64,000 nt of DNA from Cepaea nemoralis (Eukaryota; Mollusca; Gastropoda; Stylommatophora; Helicidae), in the NCBI GenBank assembly GCA_014155875.1, contig JACEFZ010003424.1, forward strand, positions 17,656 to 81,655, written 5' to 3'. The notes below the pieces were generated by a model. It saw only the letters and a program-made list of their open reading frames with translations. It had not been told where the DNA came from and searched no databases. Within the stretch, counting starts at the first letter, position 1, and the number at the start of each line of letters is the position of its first letter. The position numbers and the translations under genes are program-made. Below, piece after piece: positions 1 through 9,772 of the stretch.

Positions 1-338
1 GATGTTTTCATTTGAGTTTTGCGTTTAAAGGTGGCCCTCAAAATAACAACCTGAGTTATCCCTCTTAGCGAGGAAAAAAACCAAGAGCAGTTATCTGCCC
101 TTAATCTTAGCTTATGTTTTTTGTGGTCACACTTTCCCGAGTGGGATTTTGACTATTTCCCAATATGCCAATGGTAAATAATAAACTGACATACAAAAAT
201 TAATATCTCAGCTTACAATTGACGTACTGACTTGAATAAGGTATCGTTGGATTTTTTTTTTTTTTTTTTTCAAGAGGTATCCAACTATGCAGGTTATATA
301 ATTAAAAAGCAATTTAGAAAATGTTACTAAAGTACCTA
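1..338. other. Unassigned AT-rich stretch with poly(T)
   Basis: No coding or repeat match is recognised in the first 250 bases. A run of 19 T starts at 252. It looks like the reversed poly(A) tail of a SINE, but the sequence between it and the SINE head at 339 does not match the SINE body of the other copies, so the copy is probably rearranged. Confidence 0.4.
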
Positions 339-377
339 CCTTAATCCCTCCACCAGGAAGACCGGCTGGCTTAGCAT
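339..377 (-). repeat. Remnant head of SINE family A with its target repeat
   Basis: The stretch 'CCTTAATCCCTCCACCAGG' and the following GACCGG are identical to the end of the SINE A copy at 44981-45219. The next bases, TGGCTTAGCAT (367-377), are the target duplication of that copy. The rest of the SINE is lost here. It marks the same insertion event in a second copy of the surrounding repeat. Confidence 0.65.
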
Positions 378-888
378 AATGGAGACAACAGCAGAGACCC
401 GGACATAGACTGGCGACTGCGTGAGATGGCGAACCAAGACTGCCTAAGTGTATTAGCATTGCACATGAAGGTGATACAGTTGTCAATAGCAGAATAAACA
501 CGATTATTGTAGAGCGACATTATCGAGCACACATTTGGCTAAACTTAAACATATATAGAAGTTGTAAATGTTCTGAAAATCTCAATAGAAATCTCAATTT
601 ATTGGGAGGAGATAGCGCGAACGCAGTCGCCCTTACGAGAAAATTACGCACTCCAGACACCCACATTTGGGGTGATCGCAGGCGCCAACCCAACCAAAGT
701 GCAATGGAAGTGCTTGAACCTGGGAGCACCATCTGTTTTTCAGTACTTTCCCCCGATGATCCAATGTTGGGATTCCCTTTCTTCCCCCACCGGGGTAGGG
801 GATTCACTTCCTTGGGTTTGTCAAACCATTTCTTTCATACAAAGCAGTGTGTGTTTCTTTTGATTACAAGAGTAATCATACAATCATA
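378..888 (+). repeat. Dispersed repeat R, module b
   Basis: Nearly the same sequence recurs at 45231-45750 (+) and, reversed, at 21400-21720, 41640-41960 and 55200-55560. The left part keeps codons from the end of an RTE-type LINE ORF. The rest is noncoding, with the recognisable 'CACATTTGGGGTGATCGCAG' at about 661-680. No intact ORF is supported. Confidence 0.7.
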
Positions 889-1197
889 CAATATACAGTA
901 TCCAATTTCATAAGAAGACGCCGTTGGAACTACATCGGCCATGTACTCAGAATGGACAAGACAAGACTCCTCTACCAAGCCCTCATATGGTCACCAGTAG
1001 GGAAAAGAAAACGGGGAAGACCAAGAGAGACCCTGCGTAGAACCATCATTAGAGAAGGCTCATTCAATGGCCAAGTAAATATCCAAGATCTACAACAAGT
1101 AGCAGCATCCGCAAGGCATGGAGAGACAGGACTTCTGCCCTATGCGCCGCCTTAGGCTGAAGAGGAAAGACTAACTAACTAACTAACTAACTAACAG
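889..1197 (+). pseudogene. 3' end of an RTE-like LINE ORF with (ACTA)n tail
   Basis: The fragment encodes the C-terminus of a LINE reverse transcriptase: VSNFIRRRRWNYIGHVLRM, then the basic KRKRGRPRETLRR segment and VNIQDLQQVAA. The reading frame breaks at about 1108 (the other copy reads NREAWRDRTSALCAALG here). It ends in (ACTA)n at about 1170-1195, the tail of this family, also seen at 3041, 50862 and 59258. The 5' part is missing, as expected from incomplete reverse transcription. It is nonfunctional. A longer copy of the same family lies at 58661-59277. Confidence 0.75.
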
Positions 1198-2298
1198 GGA
1201 ATGCGTTGGTATTGCTAATGTTGGTATAGGTTAGAAATATAATAGTAATGTTAACAAATGTTTTAAAAATGAAATTGAAGACAGAGGTGGCAATTACGTG
1301 AACTTTCCACTTACCAGGCCGCTATTGCTCAATCGCCGTGATAATCCAATGAAATTTACTGAATAATTATAAATACACCACTTTTCTATACCAATATTAC
1401 TAGAACTGCTCCATAACACAATTAACACACAATTAAAACATCATATTTTGAAGCGCGTTATTTTCACTTACATTGGAAAATGTCAGAAAATCAGGTGGCA
1501 TGTTTTGACCGTTTTCTGCTGAGAAACAATATGTTTCACTATTTTTTTCCTAGTTATAATTATTATTCTTTTAAATTTAATTATTTAAACATCCGTTAAA
1601 TACTTTGTGATAGCCAAAGCAAACTTTAGGGGGACAAGCATGGCCCATTAGCTAATTTGGCATGCTGACAATCTTTCACGGTTAGCCGGTTAGTTTTGTT
1701 TTCATTTGTAAATAATTCATTTTAACCGAATAACCACATTTTTAACACATGCTTTCAGTTAATAATCTTTTACAAAGTCCTTTAAATCAGAATAACTATA
1801 ATCTAACATTGTTTAAAACTATTATCTAATGTAAATATGTGAACCCAAAAATCAAGGCCGTTGCCATTCCTAAAATCAGAAAAGTAACCACAACTTTAAC
1901 TAAGAATTTATGCACAAAATTTAGATATGCTCAGTGTATCGTGGGCTGTTTCCAAGCGAAAAACCCTTCTTCCGGTGTAAAACGTCATTTTCAGGGCATT
2001 AAAATTAAGGAAGGTACGCAAAAGAAACAAACAAACGAACTGCCAAGATCGTGTCAATAAAGTGGCGAAGGGGCCCAAAAGTTGAAACTAATTGTCAACC
2101 AAGTGGCGGATGGCACAGAATCAGTTGTGAATAAAAGAAATACATTCATATATACATAATATGCTATAACATTTATGGCATGGCGCATGTACACACGCAT
2201 TCCTTGCATAAGGAAGGAAGGCGGCCCATCAACATTTTTCCATTTTTCTTTAAACTTTCATTGCCTACAAAACTGTATATTTACAAGTTGCGTTGTGT

Positions 2299-2300
<2 letters not shown>
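1198..2300 (+). repeat. Left part of duplicated block (copy 1)
   Basis: This stretch is collinear with 49206-50116. It contains no supported gene. About 165 bases around 1745-1910 are absent from the second copy, which joins directly across them. Short landmarks in both copies are TTTAGGGGGACAAGCATG and GCGCGTTATT. Confidence 0.7.

Positions 2301-2361
<61 letters not shown>
2301..2361. repeat. (GT)n microsatellite inside repeat R
   Basis: An uninterrupted GT dinucleotide run of about 60 bases. The same site in other R copies also carries it: 50117-50181 (+) and 41315-41366 (as CA). It is therefore carried by the mobile repeat. Confidence 0.95.
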
Positions 2362-2363
<2 letters not shown>

Positions 2364-3421
2364 ATTTACGAATACAACATGTAAACTCATATACACATGA
2401 TCATATTACATTCATAGCATGGTGTAATTAGATAAACATTACTTGTTGAAAATGATGGTGGAGTAATCATTTGCACTAATGCTTATTACACACTTTCAAT
2501 AGAAATTCTTTCATACTCTAAATATTATCATTTACTCTTACTTTTTTAGACATGTTTAGTGGTATCATGCAATAATCATTCAGGGCCCATTCTCCATTGG
2601 TCCAAGCCTGACATCCAGACCACGCCCATGGCTCCATGTATTCACAGAATATTACGAGAAACGCTTGTTTGTAGGTTTTGGTTTTGACAATAACACTTAA
2701 TGTTTTAAAAGGATACCAACATTTCCTATTTATATGCAACGTGTGAATTCAAACCGCATTTAATGTCTGCCAGGAATAAAAGTATGTAAAGTAATAAATA
2801 GTATGCAGTCATTACACTCAGAATGGACAAGACAAGACTCCCCTACCAAGCCTTCATATGGTAACCGGTAGGGAAAAGAAAACGGGGAAGACCAAGAGAG
2901 ACCCTGCGTAGAACCATCATCAGAAAGGCTCATTTAACGGCCAAGTAAACATCCAAGATGTACAACAGGTAGCAGCGAACCGCAAAGCATAGAGAGCCAT
3001 GACTTCTGCCCTGTGCACCGCCTTGGGCTCAAGAGGAAAGACTAACTAAGTTATTACACACACACAATTAGAGAATGTTGCTGCATTTGACGTCTGGAGG
3101 TCTTGTTGTATTTAGTAAATGTAAAAGAAAAGACACAACGGACCTTGTGACAATACACTTTTGTACGAAATACAACCGCATTAAAACAGAAAGACACGTA
3201 ATTAAAATATTGCGAAGGGACTTAACAAGATAAGTTATATGAAGGGACATTACTAAAAGTCGCATTGCTATATTATGTAATTTATTTAATTGGGTATTTA
3301 TCTTAATGCTTTGTAAAATATTTAAAAAAACTTACTTAGAGTTATATTTCTTATAAATAAAATGATAAAAAGTTAAGGTATCTTTAAAGATGTTCTAAAA
3401 ATTGTGGATCTATATTAGATA
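2362..3421 (+). repeat. Repeat R modules c-d-e (copy 1)
   Basis: Collinear with 50182-51240. Modules d and e also occur at 18922-19680, 22686-23420 and 58395-60000. A 235-bp LINE 3' fragment (2818-3052) is inserted at the same base in both copies. The module is cut at 3421 by the LINE at 3422-4945 and resumes at 4946. Confidence 0.75.
2818..3052 (+). mobile_element. 5'-truncated LINE fragment, (ACTA)n-tail family
   Basis: The sequence matches the C-terminal coding part of the LINE at 58661-59277 and ends GACTAACTAA. It is flanked by ATTACAC at 2811-2817 and 3053-3059, a short target-site duplication. The paralogous block has the same insertion at 50640-50875, so it was present before the block was copied. 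Confidence 0.75.
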
Positions 3422-4945
3422 AATCCTATATGTAATCACACGACTTAAAAACAATAAGGCAACTGGCACTGATGGAATTGCTGCTGAATTTATAAAGGCA
3501 GGTGGCCATGCATTACATCTAAAGCTATACGAACTAATAATAAAAATCTGGAGGACAGAAGAATTACCCCATGACTGGAAGGAGTCATTATTGATACCTA
3601 TCTTTAAGAAAGGAGACAAGTTCCAATGTGGAAATTATAGAGGAATATCACTACTGTCCACAAGCTATAAGATACTATCCGCAGTATTACTAAATAGACT
3701 AAAACCATATTCAGAAGACATATTAGGTGACTACCAGGCGGGTTTTAGACAAAACAGATCAACAATAGATCAGATATTTATCTTACGACAAATAGCCGAG
3801 AAACATTGGGAATATAAAAGAGATCTCCATAACATTTTTGTGGATTTAAAAAAAATTCTTATGATAGTGACCATAGGAATAGTCTATGGAATGCTATGCA
3901 GGAATTTGGAATACCAAGGAAGGTAATCAACATGACCAGACTATGCATGGAAGATACTTATAATATAGTAGCATATAAAGGCAGGAAATCAGATCCCTTC
4001 CAAATAACATCTGGCTTGAAACAGGGTGATGCACTATCGCCGCTACTCTTCAATCTGGCTCTAGAGAAAGTTGTAACTAAGGTATAGGAGGAATGTGATG
4101 TTGGAGGAACATCTAAGCTGCTTGGTTATGCAGATGATATAGATATTATAGGGCAAAGTGAACAAAAGATATTGGACATTTTGACTCACTTAAAGGAAAA
4201 ATCCCAACAGATGGGGCTGGTTATCAACCAAGATAAGACAGAATATATGGTAATTTCAAGAGACGGAATGGCTAAAAACTCTGGCCACATACAAATAGAT
4301 AATATGACCATTAAAAGAACGGAAACATTCAAATACCTGGGTACAATCTTCAACTGCTCCAACATCATAAGGGAAGAAATACAAACTAGAATCAACTCTG
4401 GAAATAAGATATACTATGCACTACAACATCTACTAAAATCAAATGCGCTATCTCGTAACAACAAAATCACAATATACAAAACACTGATCAGACCAGTTGT
4501 GCTGTATGGCTCTGAAACCTGGAGTACAACGAAAGGAGACAAAGCCTTGTTACAAACCTTTGAGAACAAAATTTTAAGACGCATCTTTGGGCCCATTAGG
4601 GACACACAAAGTGGAGAGTGGAAAAGAAGAAGTAACAAAGACATTTATGATCTGTTTAAGTCCCCGCTAATCACTGGTATCATGAAGGCTAATAGACTAC
4701 AATGGCTGGGGCATATAGAAAGAATGGAAGATAATAGGGAAACAAAACTCGCTTACACTCAGGAAATAAATGACCGTAGACCCCGAGGTAGACCAAGAAG
4801 GCGGTGGAGAGATAATATATATACAGACCTACAAGCACTTGGAATCAACGACTGGCAGGAGAAGGTCCACCAGAGAGACGAATGAAGACGGATTGTATCT
4901 GCAGCAAAGAACCTCAATGGCTCTGAACGCTGAAGAAGAAGAAGA
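3422..4945 (+). mobile_element. 5'-truncated RTE-like LINE with (GAA)n tail
   Basis: The element is flanked by a 10-bp target duplication, ATATTAGATA, at 3412-3421 and 4946-4955. The paralogous block at about 51228 has the uninterrupted target, so this is a true insertion. It begins inside the RT finger region and ends in a short (GAA)n tail. The insertion splits R module e. Confidence 0.85.
3429..4945 (+). pseudogene. RTE-like reverse transcriptase, broken
   Basis: Reading order: KATGTDGIAAEFIKAGG (fingers), IPIFKKGDKFQCGNYRGI, DYQAGFRQNRST, then motif A FVDLKK, where a frameshift in an A-run at about 3850 breaks the catalytic region. After it come SGLKQGDALSPLLFNL, a TAG stop at 4085-4087, LLGYADDIDIIG (catalytic YADD intact, about 4121-4150), VLYGSETW and RPRGRPRRRWRDNI. 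A second stop, TGA in place of an expected Trp codon, follows HQRDE at about 4882. The enzyme would have primed reverse transcription at nicked target DNA. Lesions in the palm and C-terminus make it inactive. Confidence 0.8.
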
Positions 4946-5083
4946 ATATTAGATACGTGAGAACTTCCTAATGCATATTTCTATTTCTCTTCGATGTAAC
5001 ATTCAATGTATTAATCCTTTCTTGACATAGTTATATGTTTCTCATATCAATTTTTTTCCGGCTTGTATTACAGGCCTATTTTA
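4946..5083 (+). repeat. End of R module e with terminal hairpin
   Basis: Continues the module interrupted at 3421. It ends in the conserved stem-loop CCGGCTTGTATTACAGGCC at about 5058-5076, seen in the same place in five other copies. Confidence 0.7.
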
Positions 5084-5106
5084 TGATTGATTGATTGATT
5101 GATTTA

Positions 5107-6008
5107 GGAATCAACATCACAGCATTCGGGGCATTCCCATAAGTGCTCCGTCCCCATCCTCAGCAGCCAGCGAAGAGTTCCAACACTAATAGTACCAGTA
5201 GCAATCTGATTATAAGTCCGTCTCACCTTTCCTCTGAGCGTTGAGCGTCGGCCAGATCCCTTCGTCACTCCTTGTTGTCTCATTCTTGCCAGACCATGGT
5301 AATCCATTTGCTCCTCCGAGGTGTGCACGTGCTCCCACAAGGCCGCAACCACGTCTGCCTTGTCATGTATCAATACTCCACCAAGTTCTACAGAGCCAGC
5401 CAATCTGTCCGCCTGTTCATTTCCCAGCACACCGGCATGCCCCGGGGAAAATATCCAGGCGATGCTTGTCACCCGTGACCTCCGAAGCGAAGCAAGCCAC
5501 TCCACGCGAAGTCTGCCTGTCCTCACCCTCGTCAGCATGCTTTCTGAGTCAGTTAACCATCTGTGTAGATAATCACATCACTCGAGTGAGCATTGTCCTG
5601 AATTAGTTGCTAAATTTCCACTTCCGTGGCCCCTGCTGGCCACTCCCTGCACTCCCGGCTTAAAGTGATTATAACTCTGCACAAGTCTGACTGCTCCGCT
5701 AGCACTCTGACCCTCTCCTCTCCACGCCTAATGTTCTCCAAGGGGCACACCTGTCTGATCGTATCCTCCGCCTGAGCCATCCATGATTTCCCTCTTATCA
5801 GTCGCTGACCCTTAACTGCGTCCAGCGCCTCATGCAGTGGGTGGTCTGTGTCTGCAGCTACTCTGAGGTATGCCTTCGCCTGCATCACCTTGAGCCTACC
5901 AGCAACAGTCGGCAGACCAAGGATGTAACGCATACACACTACTGGGGTGTCTCTAGTGCATCCCAGAATGACCCGCATAGCTTCGTTCTGTATGCGCTCT
6001 AACTTCAC
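5107..6008 (-). pseudogene. Connection and RNase H domain with internal deletion
   Basis: The segment LERIQNEAMRVILGCTRDTP opens the part after RT and matches the intact copies. RNase H starts IIYTDG, but the region carrying the second acidic residue is missing: the sequence jumps within a few bases from TDG to the third motif, TDSESM. The last motif, FSPGHAGVLGNEQADRLAG, is present (about 5400-5460). The C-terminus TEHLWECPEC resembles SEHLWICPEC of the 42208 copy. Without the Glu motif the nuclease could not work. Confidence 0.75.
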
Positions 6009-6009
6009 C

Positions 6010-7205
6010 AGCTGACTCTCTGAGACAGGAGCAGACCTAATCCATAATCAATTACTGAGAGGATCAAGTGATGGTATAGTGTGAAAAGCATTCTTTGCTC
6101 TATGTCCATTGCAGCCATAGTTTTAAGTGCATTGAGTCCCTTTTAAGATCTTGTCACGACCGTCTCCACATGGTCCTTGAAGGATAGGCTCCTGTCAAAT
6201 GTGATCCCCAGATACTTCAGTTTGTTCTCTCTGCTGACATTTCTACCATCTATCGCTAGGCTTGGGACATCAGCTCTTACAATCCTGTTGTCCAGAGAGC
6301 ACCACAAAACAACCGCCTTTTCCTGGTGGATGACAGCACTCATTTCTGTGCACCAGTCAATCACTTTATCTACTGTCGCCTGTAACTCCTGGGCTGTTTG
6401 CTCCCTATCTCTCCCCTGCCTATATGCAAGAATATCATCTGCAAATGTTAGTATTATTCCAACCCCTGGTGCTTCTAGGTTTGCAATATTCTTCGTATAC
6501 ACATTAAAGAGCACCGGTGAGACTGCAGATCCCTGTGGCAGTCCCGGGGTTAACATATGTGGCTCTGAGGTCCATGCGCCCAGACGGAGAGCAACACGAC
6601 GAGAGTGCAGGACGGCTGCTATCCAGTTCACCAACCAGGGATTGACCCCCTTCTCCATCAGTCCGGTCATCAAAATATCATATCGAACTCTATTGTACGC
6701 ATCCTCGAGATCAAGCGCTACCGCCATCGTTTCCTGTCTACTCTGGAACCCATCATAAACATCAAAGGCAAAAGTGGCTGCATTTGACCAGGTATCTTTT
6801 CCTGGCCTGTAGCTCCCCTTGGCCTCTTGGAAGAAGCTTCCCGCTTTCCAAAAGCTCTTGCAGCTTGACAGCGACTATCTTCTCTAAAACCTTCCCAAAT
6901 GTATTTTGAAGGGTGATAATCCTAAAGCCGCTAAGCTTTGATTGATCCTTGAATGGTTTTGGGAGAGGGATGAGATAGCTGTGCACCCAATCCTGCGGTA
7001 CTGATGCTGTCCAAATGCTCTGGTTAAAGCAGTCGGTCATCTCCTCCAGGTCTGCTTCGCTCAAACCCTTCATGTGGCCATACCTGACCCCATCAGGTCC
7101 TGGTGCCGTGTCTTTTGCTTTTTTCAAAATGTGTTTAATATCTTCCACCCGTATGATGTCTTCATACTGCATATTCTTCGTGGTGCCAGATAGCTCCTCT
7201 CTAAA
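6010..7205 (-). pseudogene. Reverse transcriptase part of RNase H LINE
   Basis: Fingers: DTAPGPDGVRYGHMKGL and YLIPLPKPFKDQSKLSGFRI (6762-7205). A frameshift near 6780-6850 separates this from motif A, VALDLEDAYNRV, followed by PGLPQGSAVSPVLFNVYT and the catalytic ILTFADDILAYRQG (6143-6727). A stop after VVTRS precedes the thumb, which can be read in another frame as NALKTMAAMDIEQRM. At least two frame breaks make it a pseudogene. The intact relative for comparison is at 51425-52663. Confidence 0.8.
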
Positions 7206-7207
7206 TG

Positions 7208-7384
7208 CATGGTCCACGAAACACATTCGTATGTTGCCACAGGAAAAATAGTCCACGACTCGCATTCGTATGTTGCCACAGGAAAGATGGTCCACAACTC
7301 ACATTGATAAGTTGTCACAGGAAAAATGGTCCACGACCTCTATTCATTTGCTGACGCAGTAAAGATGCTCCACGACTCACATAT
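7208..7384. repeat. 39-bp tandem satellite, about 4.5 units
   Basis: Units share the core 'CGCATTCGTATGTTGCCAC' followed by AGGAAAGATGGTCCACGACT. Divergence grows to the right. The same unit occurs in 2-3 copies at 7737-7826 and 9893-9975, always next to the zinc-finger LINE 3' end. Confidence 0.85.
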
Positions 7385-7705
7385 GTGTGTCTGAAAATCT
7401 CACTGAATGCTTTTGGAATTCAACATGACACCTGGGAGACTGCAACCAGAGACCGAAATTCGTGGCGTGCATCATTACGCAAGGGGGTAGTCACGTTTGA
7501 GGCAACCAGGACTGCAAGAGCTGTGAACAAAAGGCAGGACAGAAAAACCACTGCAGGAAATCCCCCTCCAGAAACGGTAAGCATTCCTTGTCCACATTGT
7601 CAAAGAACATTTCGAGCCAAAATAGGCCTTATCAGCCATCTTAGATCTCACGGCTCCACACTTTCAACCACACTGGATGAAATGAATGATCATCATCATT
7701 CTTGA
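7385..7705 (+). pseudogene. 3' end of zinc-finger LINE ORF
   Basis: The fragment reads WETATRDRNSWRASLRKGV, a charged linker, then a C2H2-like finger CPHCQRTFRAKIGLISHLRSH. The same ending, as THCERTSTVRIGLISNI, lies downstream of the LINE RT at 58180-58345. It is therefore the C-terminus of a LINE protein rather than a host zinc-finger gene. The RT part is missing. A second, more diverged copy starts at 9773. Confidence 0.75.
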
Positions 7706-7884
7706 TGGACAAACAACACACATGTGTTGCTTTAATAAAGATAGTATATGAATCACATTCGTATGCTGCCACAGGAAAGATGGTCCACGACTCGCATTCA
7801 TATGTTGCCACAGTAAAGATGCATGTTCTGAACAAATATTATCTTTAACTTATTTGCTGGTGCAATATCGGCAGGAAATTCTGA

Positions 7885-8085
7885 ATAAATGTTTTGTATG
7901 TCCGTTATAGAACGTCGTTGTCAATCCCAACATTTATTGGCCGCATGTAATTTTCTAAGCAATTTTACGTTCAGTGTTGTTTTTCCCCTCATTACTTTCT
8001 TATACAATACTTCCAAATCACCTACGGCTGAATTCGAACAGCATGTCGGGATTGTGCAATGCGTTCATAACCCCTAAGCCACAAG
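7885..8085 (-). repeat. Diverged tRNA-derived SINE
   Basis: On the minus strand a tRNA-like head starts at about 8084: A-box-like TGGCTTAGGGGTTATGAACG and a perfect-looking B-box GTTCGAATTC about 35 bases further. The body resembles SINE A (ACGTTCAGTG, GTTGTCAATCC read on the plus strand). The paralog is at 10043-10245. Confidence 0.65.
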
Positions 8086-8454
8086 GACATTTTCAATATC
8101 TAATTATATCATTCTTAATATGGTATTGTAAGCAAGACCCTACCATCAGATATGAAGGGGAACTTGAGGAATTCAGAACTATTAAAATAGTTGTCGGACA
8201 ACAATTTATTTTAGTTACAACTTCAAGTTTTCAACATTTACCGCCAGGCGTCACTGAGGATTACTCAGACACCAGGCAAAGAACAAAGGGGTTGACATGT
8301 TAGTTTAATAATAGCATAAAAATAAAATTGTTTAATTCTGTCGTAGAAACTTTGTAGACAGTTGATTTGATTCTCTTGTGGAAGTCTTCTAAAAGTGAAT
8401 ATATTTTGTGCAGGTTCGATTAGTTTTATCGTAAATATGAAGACATGTGTTTAT
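8086..8454. other. Unique spacer of the 2.15-kb unit
   Basis: AT-rich sequence conserved between the two tandem copies (10246-10611). No ORF with a recognisable product and no known element signature. Confidence 0.5.
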
Positions 8455-8655
8455 GCTTGCTTGCTTGTGTTCGTTGGCTTGAGCTCCAACGCGAAGTCCT
8501 GTATGTCGGATGAAGGCATCCTGTTGTCCAACATCAGTGTGATGTCATACAGGATCTGAGGTTTGCGTGAGTATCCGTTGTCCCATGTCTGGCTTATTGG
8601 TGTGCAGACTGGTGGTACCTCGCCGTACAGGCAGACACTCTCCGACTTCGGAGGA
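8455..8655 (-). mobile_element. 201-bp LINE 3'-end insertion
   Basis: Flanked by perfect 10-bp repeats ATGTGTTTAT (8445-8454 and 8656-8665). The other tandem copy carries a single ATGTGTTTAT at 10602-10611 with no insert, which is the empty site. On the minus strand it reads YGEVPPVCTPISQTWDNGYS and LDNRMPSSDIQDFALELKP, and ends in an (AAGC)n tail. The protein family is not recognised, but structure and tail fit a severely 5'-truncated LINE. Confidence 0.85.
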
Positions 8656-8972
8656 ATGTGTTTATAATTATTCACTGAGCAGATTTTCTTGAAAATCCAG
8701 ATTGCTCAATCAATAGTGAACTGGACTCTGGAAACATTAAGCCAACAGGACGATGGATCAAACCCTGACTATGACTTTATATTTAAAAAAAAGAAAATAA
8801 AATGAAAATGCAGAATATATAAAGTTAATAATGAAAAATCTCAAATATAGGTGAATGTTGCGGGCGAAAATATCTGGAGTACGTTAAGGAGAAATAAAAA
8901 TACGAACGAAATTTAGAGAGAAATTTGCGGGTGAAAAAAAAAGCGAACAAAGTTATATAACGAAAAAAAAGT

Positions 8973-9312
8973 CGATGCGCGGATTTCGGTGGGTGCGCGC
9001 GCAGTTACGGATTTCGGTGGGTGCGCGCGCAGGTGCGGATTTCGGTGGGTGCGCGCGCAGGTGCGGATTTCGGTGGGTGCGCGCGCAGGTGCGGATTTCG
9101 GTGGGTGCGCGCGCAGGTGCGGATTTCGGTGGGTGCGCGCGCAGGTGCGGATTTCGGTGGGTGCGCGCGCAGGTGCGGATTTCGGTGGGTGCGCGCGCAG
9201 GTGCGGATTTCGGTGGGTGCGCGCGCAGTTGCGGAATTCTGTGGGTGCGCGCGCAGTTGCGGATTTCGGTGGGTGCGCGCGCAGGTGCGGATTTCGGTGG
9301 GTGCGCGCGCAA
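8973..9312. repeat. 28-bp GC-rich minisatellite, 12 units
   Basis: Twelve nearly identical 28-bp units with core CGGATTTCGGTGGGTGCG and a (GC)n stretch in each. Because 28 is not a multiple of three, all frames cycle through the same open reading; the long ORFs here are a by-product of composition. Confidence 0.95.
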
Positions 9313-9772
9313 GTGCCTTCATTTGGTAGGTGCGTTAATTTATACATGCAAAATTTTGCAGAACTTTCCAGGTGCGTTCGCAGGATCATACTTTGTTCGG
9401 TGTGTGGGTAGGAAGATGCATGCACGGATGCATAATTATACAGGAGCACACGCAAGTGCCTAAATTGGCTGGAGTGCACACAGGTGCTTAATTTGGTAGG
9501 TTCATCATTTGATGGGTGGGTAATTTGGTTGTTATAATTGCAGTTGCATAATTTTGTAGGTGCATAATTTGGAAGGGCATAATTTGGTAGTGCATGCGCA
9601 GGTGCATAATGTGGTCGGTATGTTCTTGCACAAGTGTGTAATTTGTTTGGTGTGCACGTAAGTGCATAATTGAGTAGGTGTACGCGCCGGTGCATATTAT
9701 ATTTGGTGTAAGCACAGGTTCATAGTTTGGTAGGTGAACGCGCTAGTGCGTAATTTGGTAGGTGTGCATGCA
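9313..9772. repeat. Degenerate flank of the 28-bp minisatellite
   Basis: The same spacing continues with diverged units of the form GGTGCATAATTTGGTAGGTG, some losing the GC run. Homogeneity falls with distance from 9312. No gene is seen. Confidence 0.7.

Larger units (their letters stand above)
5084..7207 (-). mobile_element. Old RNase H-bearing LINE (I/Nimb-like), 5'-truncated
   Basis: On the minus strand the order is RT, connection, RNase H, CPEC-containing C-terminus, then a tail of AATC repeats (5084-5105). It is related to, but clearly more diverged and decayed than, the copies at 42200, 51432 and 60664. The 5' end abuts a 39-bp satellite at about 7208. The clade name rests on the presence of RNase H after RT and is inference. 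Confidence 0.75.
7615..9395 (+). repeat. Tandem 2.15-kb unit, copy 1
   Basis: Order: LINE 3' end, 39-bp satellite units, SINE, about 360 bp of unique sequence, an inserted LINE fragment (8455-8655), AT-rich spacer, 28-bp minisatellite. The same order repeats at 9773-11218, and a third partial unit begins at 11216. The shared order shows tandem duplication of the whole unit. Confidence 0.85.

Noticed and set aside
7385..7705. Host C2H2 zinc-finger gene
   Set aside because: The same finger ends the LINE at 56563-58346, and the upstream residues match LINE C-termini.
8913..9695. 260-codon arginine/histidine-rich ORF on the minus strand
   Set aside because: The 28-bp minisatellite leaves all frames open; no conserved protein is encoded.
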